From NCBI GenBank assembly GCA_002435785.1, contig DIUC01000068.1, forward strand, positions 1-58,181: 58,181 nucleotides of DNA, given 5' to 3'. The first letter of the stretch is position 1. Every line of letters begins with the position of its first letter. Origin of the DNA: Saprospiraceae bacterium UBA6168 (lineage in GTDB: Bacteria > Bacteroidota > Bacteroidia > Chitinophagales > Saprospiraceae). A program made the position numbers and the translations under genes. The notes under the pieces are model-generated. The model did not search any database, was not told where the DNA came from, and worked only from the letters and a program-made list of their open reading frames with translations. Positions 16,586 to 24,397 of this stretch are shown piece by piece.

Positions 16586-17221
16586 ATGGATATACTACGT
16601 TCAATTCAAGAAATAAAGCCAATGATTGAAAGCAGCGAACTTGGCGAAGCACTAAATAACCTTTTAGTTGTAACTCATGCATTGAAAATTGAAAATTTGC
16701 ATGGAGAACTTCTATTAACCAAATCTCGCTATTCAGAAAACAAAAGTAATAGAAGGAAAGGCATAGTGCGACAAGATGAATACGATTTAGAAAATAACAA
16801 AATTAGAAACAACGTACTTGAAATATATAATGAAATGGAAGAAATGCCTGACATCAATAGAAATTTGCGTTTTGAAATGAAAAGAATTATCATGGCACAA
16901 GAGAAGTACTTTGAAGGGATAATTGTGGAGTATTCTAAAATGACGAAAGGGGTAATAGGGAAAATAGAGTTTCCTCCAAAAGACTTTAAAGACATAGGAG
17001 ACTTTTTAAATGCCGTTTATTTAGAGATGTATAAATTTATTCCCCCATTTACATACGGTAAGACATGGGTTTTATTAGACTACAACAATAAACCCATAAA
17101 CTATACTCCTATACAGGAACCGAGTTCTAAAAAAGATGAAAAAGGGCTTGAAATACTTTTTCCTCACCTTAATTGGCAAAGAGTATTGTATGTTGAACCA
17201 CTTTTATCCCAATCTTTATAA
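16586..17221 (+). CDS. Protein with EAD11-like N-terminal domain and an unknown C-terminal domain
   Basis: 211 residues from the ATG at 16586 (MDILRSIQEIKPMIESSELG). An open extension to a TTG at 16520 starts inside the palindrome and is rejected. Residues about 1-85 have the pattern of effector-associated domain 11: short helices, then SRYSENKSNRRKGIV and a basic helix ending in NNVLEIYNEME. Residues about 95-211 (GKIEFPPKDFKDIGDFLNAV..., TWVLLDYNNKPINYTPIQ) are not recognised. The gene is AT-rich (32% GC in a line counted by hand) against the surrounding GC-rich genes, which suggests transfer. EADs are adaptor domains of NTP-dependent conflict systems; no partner is adjacent, but two more EAD11-like proteins are encoded at 51240 and 54922. 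Confidence 0.7.
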   Translation: MDILRSIQEIKPMIESSELGEALNNLLVVTHALKIENLHGELLLTKSRYSENKSNRRKGIVRQDEYDLENNKIRNNVLEIYNEMEEMPDINRNLRFEMKRIIMAQEKYFEGIIVEYSKMTKGVIGKIEFPPKDFKDIGDFLNAVYLEMYKFIPPFTYGKTWVLLDYNNKPINYTPIQEPSSKKDEKGLEILFPHLNWQRVLYVEPLLSQSL

Positions 17222-17369
17222 ATCGAAATCACTATAATACACACAACAAAGCATGGTCGTACATGGCGGCAAAAGCCCAACTGCAAAGCCAACGCTCGCC
17301 GCCACGTCGCCCATCCAACCGTTCCAAAAAGCAACAACAACAAACGCTCCCTAAGCCCCTCAAAAAAAT

Positions 17370-17585
17370 CCCAGTTGTTCCAAGTCTATCCCATTTCCTT
17401 TCAGTTCAGGCAAATTTGCACCTCGCCAGCCTACACTTGGCCAATTTCGCAGTCCTCTTTTCCCGCCAGTCCCCAAAACATTCCGTAAAGAATAACTGCC
17501 AAACAGCCATTACCGAGCCTGGCAAGTTGCAAACTTGCCAGAACTTCTCAGGTTGATACCCGCCCAAACTTAGTCTCTCAACTAC
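17370..17585. repeat. Dispersed ~200-bp repeat, copy 1
   Basis: Begins cccagttgttcc and contains gccagcctacac, gccgagcctggcaagttg-like and ggcaagttgcaaacttgcc segments followed by agaacttct. It aligns along its length with 19875-20095. The terminal segment is palindromic. No coding content. Confidence 0.7.
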
Positions 17586-17604
17586 CAGTTTTTTCCAGCC
17601 TTCC

Positions 17605-17805
17605 TCCCCCGCTGGCGCACCCCCTGTCTTTTCAATTGAAATACGGCACTGCTCGTTGCAAGCTGCGCTTGCACTCGGGCTTTGGTTGCGGCCTCTGGCC
17701 GCCGTAAACTGCAATGCGAGACCTACGCCCGGCGGCCAAAGGCCGCAACCCAAACCCGCCAACGAGCAAAGCTCGTATCGAGCAGTGCCGTTCATTGTTG
17801 GGAAA
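17605..17805. repeat. REP doublet (REPIN/BIME-like) without transposase
   Basis: Left half about 17605-17702 and right half about 17730-17797 are inverted versions of one sequence (ctgctcg...gctttggttgcggcctctggccg). The same sequence forms the inverted repeats around the REP-associated transposase remnant at 54193-54787, including the shared upstream block cccccgctggcgcacc. It is therefore probably a non-autonomous relative of that element. Confidence 0.75.
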
Positions 17806-18044
17806 GTATGGACAAGCAGGGCGGATTTGCGTACCGCCGGGCCGCATGCCGCAGAGAAGGAATGCTCTGGCTTTGATTGAAGCTCTAAGCACATCTTTAT
17901 CAAATTCCCTCGGAAACGTTCGTCTGGCAGCTTGGCACCCAGTAGTTCTTGCTCCCAAAATCTTGTTCCTGTGTTCGTTTCGCTCATCGTAGTGGTGTTT
18001 GTTCACCGCCAAGATAGCAAGTCAAATTTTATGGGACACGATTA

Positions 18045-18145
18045 GGTTTGCAACTTGCAAGGCTCGGCATTTGCCAAAACCAGTCCCTGCTTCCGCCAAA
18101 AGTCTGTGCAAGCAAATTGCAAACTTGTTAGAACTTGATTGATTT
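18045..18145. repeat. Dispersed repeat, partial inverted copies
   Basis: gtttgcaacttgcaaggctc is the inverse of the repeat end at 17520 and 20027, and gcaaattgcaaacttg followed by ttagaactt near 18113 is a direct copy. The stretch lies just after the stop of the minus-strand gene at 18149. Confidence 0.5.
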
Positions 18146-18148
18146 ACA

Positions 18149-19741
18149 TCAGTTGCTGATAAAAACCCGGTTTGAAAAACGGAGATTGCCAGCTTGGGCC
18201 TCAATGTAGAAAACTCCATTCACGCCATCCAGGCTGAAGGAACCGTTGGATTGCACCGTTTTATTAGTTATCAATCGTCCAGCAGCGTCAAAGACATTCA
18301 CATTTAGTTCGAGGTTTGGGTCTGGTGCAGACACCAATATTTCCCTGCCTTTGTTGGTGATGGAGTAGCTTTCCATTTCCTTTTTCTCCTTTGCTGGTGT
18401 CAAATTTAATGGCAAATAATAAAGTTCCCTTCCTAAGTTTGCGTCTATATTGCTAAAAAAATAGAGCTTATTATCCTGCACACCCAACATGATGATGGAA
18501 TTGAGGCTGAAAGAACCTTGTGGATGTTCATATAGCTTACCTGAAGTTCCGTTAGCGGGATTGGCATACCATATTTGCGGCGTGAATCCATTGGATATGC
18601 CAGATGCCCATAATGCGAAATTGCCATAAGAAATAAAATTTGAGATAATATATGTTTGTGGCATTGCAATTATTGAGCTACTATTAGAAAATCCATTCGT
18701 TGCTAATATATTTTGTCCTGAAGAAAAAACCTCTTTCTCAAGAAAAACTGCCCACTCCCCTACTATAGCATGGAATAGAGGTGTTCCTTGTCCCAAGTAA
18801 TTTGGCAAATTGGTACTGACAACTTGGTTGTTTGCTGCCATGCCATCCACACTTATGAATCCCGTACCCCATGCTACAACAATGACCCTATCTTCGTTCA
18901 ACTTAAAAATCCTTCCTATTTCAGCATCCAAATTGCCATTAATAGGAAGCTTATGCAAAGAATCGCCTGTCGGGCTATAATGATAAAGCCCACCAAAAGC
19001 AGGGTCGAAAGATGACCTTGCTCCAAATACAAGCCCATCCTTTACTTGATTGATGCCATAATAATCATAGAAAAAACTTTCGCAGGCTACTTCTCCAAGC
19101 TTGATAATGCTATCATCGGCATACCACAGTTTTAATATTTTATTGTCTTCCGATATAAATGCTACTCCGTCTTCATATGGCGTATAATTCACACCTTGGT
19201 ACGCCCAATTTTCACTAAAATCCACGGTTTCCCCACCTGGAACGATGTTGGTTGTAGCAGTGGTGCCGAAAGATTTATAAAGCTTATTTTCGTAGGAAAA
19301 ATACAAAGCACCGTTTTTAGCCACCGTGAGTCCTTTAGGTCTGGCAGTAGAATTGTTGGCTGAAGGGTCAAATGCCAAAACAGTGCCTGCCGAAGTGCCA
19401 TCCGTGCTCCATAATGCCCCGCCGTTTATGGGGTCGTATGCTGTAAAATAAACCTTGTTGTTAAAGATGGTGAATTCGGTTGGCGAAGAAGATTCCATAC
19501 CAGTTGAGATGTCTAACAACAATTCCAAACTGCCGTTTTTCAGCACATAGGGTTCATAGCCTCCAGTACCATTGCTAGCGGAAAAAAAAATGTCATCACC
19601 ATGTTGTACGGATTTGTAGTTGAATTCATTGATGGCATCACCGTTTCCTTCGTTTAGATCTTGAACTAAGTTCAAAGTTTGGGTGTGTGCGATTGTCAGG
19701 AAAAAGCACATTGTAGTAAAGAAAGTGTAAAAAATCCTCAT
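18149..19741 (-). CDS. Secreted ELWxxDGTxxGT-repeat protein with T9SS sorting domain
   Basis: 530 residues. Signal peptide MRIFYTFFTTMCFFLTIAHTQ. The body is a beta-propeller-like succession of ~50-residue repeats typical of ELWxxDGTxxGT proteins: ALWSTDGTSAGTVLAFD, LYKSFGTTATTNIVPGG, GLYHYSPTGDSLHKLP and LYEHPQGSFSLNSI. The C-terminal ~80 residues (NVNVFDAAGRLITNKTVQ, VFYIEAQAGNLRFSNRVFI) form a T9SS type A sorting domain. The repeat is common in Bacteroidota extracellular proteins and has no firmly assigned activity. A minus-strand TACCTTTG (19851-19858) may be the -7 element about 110 bp upstream. Copies of a dispersed repeat flank both sides of the gene. Confidence 0.88.
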   Translation of the reverse strand: MRIFYTFFTTMCFFLTIAHTQTLNLVQDLNEGNGDAINEFNYKSVQHGDDIFFSASNGTGGYEPYVLKNGSLELLLDISTGMESSSPTEFTIFNNKVYFTAYDPINGGALWSTDGTSAGTVLAFDPSANNSTARPKGLTVAKNGALYFSYENKLYKSFGTTATTNIVPGGETVDFSENWAYQGVNYTPYEDGVAFISEDNKILKLWYADDSIIKLGEVACESFFYDYYGINQVKDGLVFGARSSFDPAFGGLYHYSPTGDSLHKLPINGNLDAEIGRIFKLNEDRVIVVAWGTGFISVDGMAANNQVVSTNLPNYLGQGTPLFHAIVGEWAVFLEKEVFSSGQNILATNGFSNSSSIIAMPQTYIISNFISYGNFALWASGISNGFTPQIWYANPANGTSGKLYEHPQGSFSLNSIIMLGVQDNKLYFFSNIDANLGRELYYLPLNLTPAKEKKEMESYSITNKGREILVSAPDPNLELNVNVFDAAGRLITNKTVQSNGSFSLDGVNGVFYIEAQAGNLRFSNRVFISN

Positions 19742-19874
19742 GTTGAAGTAAATTGTTTAAAGGTTAATTTAGAAAAAACTAGATTTCAATAGTGCTTTTT
19801 ATCCTCAAAATCCATTTAGTTCTAAAATACCAAAGGTTAAAAAGATGGTGCAAAGGTAATTATCAAGCACTATT

Positions 19875-20095
19875 TTTCCCCAGTTGTTTCAAGTATCCCC
19901 CTTTTAGTTCTGGCAAGTTTGCAACTTGCCAGCCTACACCTAACCAATTTTTCAGTCCCTTTTTCCAGTAAATGCCCGAATCTAACGCAAAAAAAAGACT
20001 GCATGACTGCCAATGCCGAGCCTGGCAAGTTGCAAACTTGCCAGAACTTCTTGGGTTAGTGCCCGCCCAAGCCCACCCTCTCAACTTCCTAACCC
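19875..20095. repeat. Dispersed ~200-bp repeat, copy 2
   Basis: Aligns with 17370-17585 in the same orientation, from cccagttgtttcaag through gccagcctacacct and ggcaagttgcaaacttgcc, then agaacttct. It has palindromic ends near 19915 and 20027. With copy 1 it brackets the gene at 18149-19741. Confidence 0.7.
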
Positions 20096-20202
20096 GCTTT
20101 GGCCATCTTCCTCGTTCCGGCAAATCTTTTTTCTCCACCCCTTGTACAATCCCGAATCTTTCACCAACTTTGCATTTCAAAGTACTTTCAAATCTTTAAA
20201 CA

Positions 20203-20550
20203 ATGCAAATCAGGACAGAAAGAATCAATTCAGGTTACGTCCCCATCCAATGGGGTACTTATGCGAAGGCCATGCTGATTGGAGCAGCTATTGGGTTGCT
20301 GGCCATCTCGATTTTTGTGTTCGGGGTGGACAGCCCGAACCCGGCCTGGCCAAACAACTGGCAGGTGAAGCCGCTGCTGCTGACGCCCTTCGTGGCGGCA
20401 ATGGGCGGTGCTTTTTTCGCCTTCTTGGCCCCCATGCGCAGGCAAAGCGGCTGGGTCATGGCCTTGGGCTATGTGATGAGCATCTTCGGGTTCGTGGTGG
20501 CACTTTGGATGGGCATCATCCTGGGCCTGAACGGTACGATGTGGAACTGA
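20203..20550 (+). CDS. Small integral membrane protein
   Basis: 115 residues with three hydrophobic segments (about 22-42, 59-77 and 83-110) after a polar N-terminus containing PIQWGTYAKAMLIGA. Similar short Bacteroidota proteins are sometimes labelled 'potassium transporter KefB', but nothing here supports transport, so I give no function. A weak promoter candidate is CAACTTTG about 30 bp upstream of the ATG (one mismatch to TAnnTTTG). A perfect 12-bp stem (20612-20623 with 20640-20651) follows and may end transcription. Confidence 0.75.
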   Translation: MQIRTERINSGYVPIQWGTYAKAMLIGAAIGLLAISIFVFGVDSPNPAWPNNWQVKPLLLTPFVAAMGGAFFAFLAPMRRQSGWVMALGYVMSIFGFVVALWMGIILGLNGTMWN

Positions 20551-20611
20551 TTTCGTGCTTGTTCTTGCTCCTGCTGAAGGTAGTCCTCGCCATCACACTG
20601 GCATTTGGGTG

Positions 20612-20651
20612 GAAAACCAATCAGTTGGCCTTGGGCGATTGATTGGTTTTC
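20612..20651 (+). terminator. Candidate hairpin after the small membrane protein gene
   Basis: Perfect 12-bp stem gaaaaccaatca / tgattggttttc with a 16-nt loop, 62 bp past the stop at 20550. There is no clear T-run, so termination is only possible. Confidence 0.4.
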
Positions 20652-20841
20652 TGATTGGTGTGATCCAGTTCTTTCCGACCTCTCTCCATCAGTTCTCCTA
20701 TCCCCGAAATTTTTGTCAATTTTCAAATCCCCAAGCCTTCATCATCAGTTCAATTCCGAACATGCTGCGTCGTTCATGCTAAGTATTAGCTGAATTCATT
20801 CTTACAAATTTCTTGTTAACCCAGTAAAATCAGGCATTTAT

Positions 20842-21066
20842 CGTTGGGAATATTCCCAACGACGATCAGGATAGCTGTCCGCCTTTGGGAATATTCTTAG
20901 CGGCGTTCAGGTATCCTGCTTGGCTTTGGGAATATTCTAAATACCCCTCAGAAATCCTAATCGCCATTGAGAATATTCCCAGCACAAGTCAGGATAGCTG
21001 ATCGCCTTCGGGAATATTCCCAATACTTGCCAGAAGTCCTGATCGCCATTGGGAATATTCCCAACG
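20842..21066. repeat. Six palindromes GGGAATATTCCC at exactly 41-bp spacing
   Basis: The core gaatattc occurs at 20848, 20889, 20930, 20971, 21012 and 21053: six copies, every interval 41 bp. Copies 1, 5 and 6 keep the full gggaatattccc palindrome; 2, 3 and 4 have lost part of one half. The 25-30 bp between cores are also related (tcaggatagctgatcgcc-like), so the whole 41-bp unit is tandemly repeated. The array ends about 236 bp before the ATG of the gene at 21302. Sites 41 bp apart are about four helical turns apart and face the same side of DNA, as in an operator array or iterons. Confidence 0.9.
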
Positions 21067-21301
21067 AATTTGGTGTTGGCTGACCAACTTATTGGTGTTG
21101 TCAGCGTTGAGGCGGGCGTCGGAAATCAGTCAAATGTTAAAATTTATAAATTTTTATGCAACAGATACAATATTAAAATATCCATTCGTTTATACCCGCA
21201 AATCTGGGCGCTTCCGGATCTGCGGCACCGATAGCTGTGAGTATTTGAGGAGAAAGTGGTCATCGTGGCCGTTCTTTATGTTAACCTTAATTACAGAAAA
21301 A

Positions 21302-22294
21302 ATGAAAAGTCTCTGGTCACCTCTTATCAACACCTTTGAAGTCAACACAAGGTATTCAAGGCGCAAGATGCTTCGCATCGCCAACCACCACTTTGCACGT
21401 TTGCAAGCCATGAAAGCGGACCCAATTATCTTGGTGCTTTTCAACCTTTTCGAGCCTGCCATTCTGCTGTACAGGAATATGTTTTCCAACCTCAATAGTT
21501 CGGAAAGTATAAGCCTCTCGAATACTGCATTATTTGAAAAACTATTGGACGAAATGGCCGACAACTGGTTCGATGATTGGCAAACAATGGTACGTCCTAT
21601 ATATGGGACGGACACCATTGAGTTTATCGCTATTTTTCCTCACGGCAAGGCACCGTTTCAAAGCAGCCAATACGCTATGCGGATGGTGGCAGTAGAGGGG
21701 TTACATACCACGCTGCTGACCTATCCGCTGCTAAGTGCAGTGGCTGCGGACGTGGCAGCAAAGCTGGTGCTGCTGAACAATGCCCGGGATACACAAACTG
21801 AAGGCTTTGGTACGAATATTTTCACGGCAAGCATGATTGAGGACCAGCGCTTGGTATTGGCAGATTTGATGGACGACAACCTGTGCGACCTAAAGAAAAA
21901 ATACCGCAAGAACATCAAGATGGTGGAGAATTACTTTGACCTGGCTGAGCTTCGCAAACCGTCGAGCGATGCAGATTCCCGGTTCGTGTTCAGCGGGGCG
22001 GTGGAAGCAGGCATGACATCGGCAGTGCCGGTGCCCGATAAGTTTAAGCTGAGTGCCAATGATTCCTGTGTTTTCTGGAATAAATCCAATATGGCGGAAC
22101 TGCAGTTTTTCTTTTCCGCCAACGCTTCCGCCGCCGACAATTCCATCAAAACCTCGGTACTGGCCATGACCACGGCGCAAACCAATGCCGCCGAATCGGG
22201 CTGGGCACCGGGTGCCAAGTTCATCATCGTGAAGAACCTGGGCACGGTGACATCAGAGTTCGAGCTGAGGATGACGGAGGCGGTAGTTGTTTGA
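21302..22294 (+). CDS. Hypothetical protein downstream of the palindrome array
   Basis: 330 residues from the ATG at 21302 (MKSLWSPLINTFEVNTRYSR); an open extension to 21092 has poor amino-acid composition and is probably not translated. I do not recognise the family. There is no signal peptide or transmembrane segment. The first half is helical and mixed (LLDEMADNWFDDWQTMVRPI..., FGTNIFTASMIEDQR); the second has the look of a small beta-rich domain (VPDKFKLSANDSCVFWNKSN, AKFIIVKNLGTVTSEFELR). The C-terminal part resembles fibronectin-like segments found with similar Bacteroidota hypotheticals. It ends 37 bp before a bidirectional terminator. The 41-bp array upstream may be its control region. 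Confidence 0.75.
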   Translation: MKSLWSPLINTFEVNTRYSRRKMLRIANHHFARLQAMKADPIILVLFNLFEPAILLYRNMFSNLNSSESISLSNTALFEKLLDEMADNWFDDWQTMVRPIYGTDTIEFIAIFPHGKAPFQSSQYAMRMVAVEGLHTTLLTYPLLSAVAADVAAKLVLLNNARDTQTEGFGTNIFTASMIEDQRLVLADLMDDNLCDLKKKYRKNIKMVENYFDLAELRKPSSDADSRFVFSGAVEAGMTSAVPVPDKFKLSANDSCVFWNKSNMAELQFFFSANASAADNSIKTSVLAMTTAQTNAAESGWAPGAKFIIVKNLGTVTSEFELRMTEAVVV

Positions 22295-22330
22295 GGGCGT
22301 GAGGGGATGAGGGTTTGAGGGCGAAAAAAA

Positions 22331-22365
22331 AAACGGGTGTGGTTCAATATAAACCACGCCCGTTT
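22331..22365. terminator. Bidirectional terminator between convergent genes
   Basis: Stem aaacgggtgtggtt (22331-22344) / aaccacgcccgttt (22352-22365) with one G.T pair, an A-run on the left (22324-22333) and a T-rich run on the right. It serves both the plus gene ending at 22294 and the minus gene ending at 22410. Confidence 0.9.
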
Positions 22366-22409
22366 ATTTTTTGCCCACTTGCTCACGCTCTCACGCGCTC
22401 ACATGCTCC

Positions 22410-23417
22410 TCAACACCCCCCATTCCGCAGCACCGCATAAATCACTTCGCCGGAAACGGACAGGTTGAATACCTTATCCCCAATGGTAGGGAGCAGGAGT
22501 TGCCAGGATTTGCCCCGGTCAGCGGACCGGTAAATGCCCTTGGGGTGGCCGCAATAGAGGTAATCGCCCGCTTGTTGGATGGAAGAAATCAGCTTGGAAG
22601 GTGGGAGGTCCGCATCAATGGGTTGCCAAGACTTTCCGCCGTCGGTGGAGGTGCGCACCCGCCGGGTTTCCGACTCGGTGTTGAAAGTAATGGCCGCAAA
22701 ACCGCCCTCTATGACTTCCACGGCGATGCCCACGCCGCCTTCGCTCAGCACCACGTCCCAATGCTCGCCGCCGTCGGTCGAGCGCAAAATGCCGCCCTCG
22801 TTGGTGCAAAGCAGCACACCATTCGACTCCACCATCTCTATCACCCAGCCACGCTGCATGACGTGTTTCCAGGTCTTGCCCTGGTCGGCGGATTTGAAAA
22901 TGCCATTGTCGCAGCCGATGAAAAAACTGCCATCCTTGGCAGTGAACACGAGGCGCACCGATTGGCCCTCAAAGTTGGTGAAAATGGGCAACCAAACATC
23001 CGTATTGTCTAATTTTTGGAAAAAACGGCACCTGTTGCTATAAGCAATCATGCCAGCCGGGCCAGCGGAAATAGCGGTGTGGGGGTCCAAAAGGGATAAG
23101 TCTTTTTCCCAAACAGCGGCCTTGGAAGCGCTGTTGCTCCGATAGACGCTCCGTTCGGCACCCAAAAAAAGCTCGCCATCCCCAGCAAAAAACGTCTCTG
23201 GGAAAAGCCCTTCGGGAAGCCCAGCACTGATGTCCTGCCAAGTTTGTCCGCCGTCAGCGGATTTAAAAACGATATTGGCCGCTCCCGGTGTGGCTTTCGC
23301 CATGCCCTTGCTGCAGACAGCGGTGGATGTGAAGCCGAGCAAAGCCTGCTCTTGCGTCTGCTGGCAGGATAGGAAGCAAGGAAGTAGGAACAACGATAAA
23401 AAATGAAGACTGCGCAT
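22410..23417 (-). CDS. BNR/Asp-box repeat lipoprotein (Ycf48-like propeller)
   Basis: 335 residues from the ATG at 23417; the longer frame to 23540 is ignored because the 23417 start gives a lipoprotein signal peptide (MRSLHFLSLFLLPCFLSC, lipobox Cys at about 18). At least five Asp-box repeats are visible: SADGGQTWQDI, SADQGKTWKHV, STDGGEHWDVV, STDGGKSWQPI and SADRGKSWQLL. This is the sialidase/photosystem-assembly-factor-like propeller; without glycosidase residues it is best called a WD40/YVTN/BNR-like surface protein. It is convergent with the plus-strand gene at 21302 and shares its terminator. Confidence 0.85.
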   Translation of the reverse strand: MRSLHFLSLFLLPCFLSCQQTQEQALLGFTSTAVCSKGMAKATPGAANIVFKSADGGQTWQDISAGLPEGLFPETFFAGDGELFLGAERSVYRSNSASKAAVWEKDLSLLDPHTAISAGPAGMIAYSNRCRFFQKLDNTDVWLPIFTNFEGQSVRLVFTAKDGSFFIGCDNGIFKSADQGKTWKHVMQRGWVIEMVESNGVLLCTNEGGILRSTDGGEHWDVVLSEGGVGIAVEVIEGGFAAITFNTESETRRVRTSTDGGKSWQPIDADLPPSKLISSIQQAGDYLYCGHPKGIYRSADRGKSWQLLLPTIGDKVFNLSVSGEVIYAVLRNGGC

Positions 23418-23546
23418 GATTAGAATTGATTGGTTAAACAATGCGACAAAGATGTTGGCGGAAAGTGCGGTATATGTTTTTTGCTTGTAAAAGGATGTAA
23501 AGGAAGTGTAAAACCAATTGGCATCCCGTATTTCACCCACACCCGA

Positions 23547-23602
23547 CGTAAGGGATTGGAAAGCCCGGCAGGGATTTCTAAGCCCGGAGCGGGCTCACTA
23601 CA
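23547..23602. repeat. Single half-unit of the 'agcccg' repeat
   Basis: gggattggaaagcccg and gggatttctaagcccg followed by gagcgggct match the left arm of the tandem hairpin units at 30061-30390. It lies between the DinB-like gene and the BNR protein. Confidence 0.75.
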
Positions 23603-23638
23603 AACTTCATCTTATTTTTTCAGAAAAGACTCCGCCGT

Positions 23639-24247
23639 TCATTTTGGCCAATGCACATCCCCTTTTATCCTTCTGATTTGGCGCAGGTGCCTGTCCGTGT
23701 GCGCCCAATGCACCACCATCAGCGCATGGATGCTGCGGCGGCGCTCGTCGCCCCAGCGGAAGGTGTAGTGCGCCTTCAGGTCATAGGTGGTTTCTTTCAC
23801 AAACTGGATGAGATTGTCCCTTCCGAAAAGGTAAAAAGTGAGATTGTCTTTGTCGTGCATAAGGCCGAGGGGTTCGGCGTTCCACCAAGCTTGGTGCGGG
23901 CTGGGGTCATCCATCCAAGAAACGTAGGTGCTATCGGGGCGGGCAGTGCTGTCGAGGCCAGGTTCGGGGTCGCTGCTGAGCATGATGTCGGCCTCTTGGG
24001 CAAAGATGCGCTCGTACAGCCCCAAATGCTCCAGTACCTGCCCGATGTTCCATTTGTCCGGCGCTTCCTTGAAGGCCCATTGCGCAAGCGTCAGGTCTTG
24101 CGTTTCTTGGATGATTTCCTGCTTGGTGCGCTCTAAGTTGGTGAGCAGGTACTGGCGGTCGGATTCCGTCCAAAGCGGGGCGGGCTTCTGAGCAAGAAGG
24201 CTCGTGGCGATGGCCCATAGAAGGGCGAGGATTGGGAATTGTTTCAT
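23639..24247 (-). CDS. Exported DinB-like (DinB_2) protein
   Basis: 202 residues. Signal peptide MKQFPILALLWAIATSLLAQ. The rest is a four-helix DinB/YfiT-like fold: WTESDRQYLLTNLERTKQEI, APDKWNIGQVLEHLGLYERI, LIQFVKETTYDLKAHYTF and HALMVVHWAHTDRHLRQIRR. The His residues in helix 2 and in the last helix are in position for a divalent metal site. DinB_2 proteins are thiol- or metal-dependent transferase-like enzymes of mostly unknown substrate; export to the periplasm is common in Bacteroidota members. A minus-strand TACCTTCA element lies about 20 bp upstream. Confidence 0.85.
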   Translation of the reverse strand: MKQFPILALLWAIATSLLAQKPAPLWTESDRQYLLTNLERTKQEIIQETQDLTLAQWAFKEAPDKWNIGQVLEHLGLYERIFAQEADIMLSSDPEPGLDSTARPDSTYVSWMDDPSPHQAWWNAEPLGLMHDKDNLTFYLFGRDNLIQFVKETTYDLKAHYTFRWGDERRRSIHALMVVHWAHTDRHLRQIRRIKGDVHWPK

Positions 24248-24263
24248 GGTTTTGAATTTTGGG

Positions 24264-24271
24264 TGAAGGTA
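24264..24271 (-). promoter_or_regulatory. Possible -7 element of the DinB-like gene
   Basis: On the minus strand CCTACCTTCACCC lies 17-24 bp before the ATG. The same CTACCTTCACCC string precedes the amidohydrolase gene at 36898. It differs from TAnnTTTG at two positions and has no clear TTG partner. Confidence 0.3.
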
Positions 24272-24397
24272 GGTTTTTTGTTGCTTAATAGGGTTAGGGC
24301 GAGTGGGGCTGAGGCTGTAGGGGTTGAAAAAACAGGGATAAACTGGCCAATTTAGACCATTTCCCTACCTTTATCCCAGTTTAACCACGAACATGCT

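Noticed and set aside
17222..17360. Integron attC site after the EAD11-like gene
   Set aside because: Short inverted pieces are present, but I could not find the paired RYYYAAC/GTTRRRY core sites or an integrase, so it is not called.
20842..21066. CRISPR array
   Set aside because: The conserved part is a short palindrome and the 'spacers' are themselves related to one another, so these are tandem 41-bp repeats; no cas genes are near.
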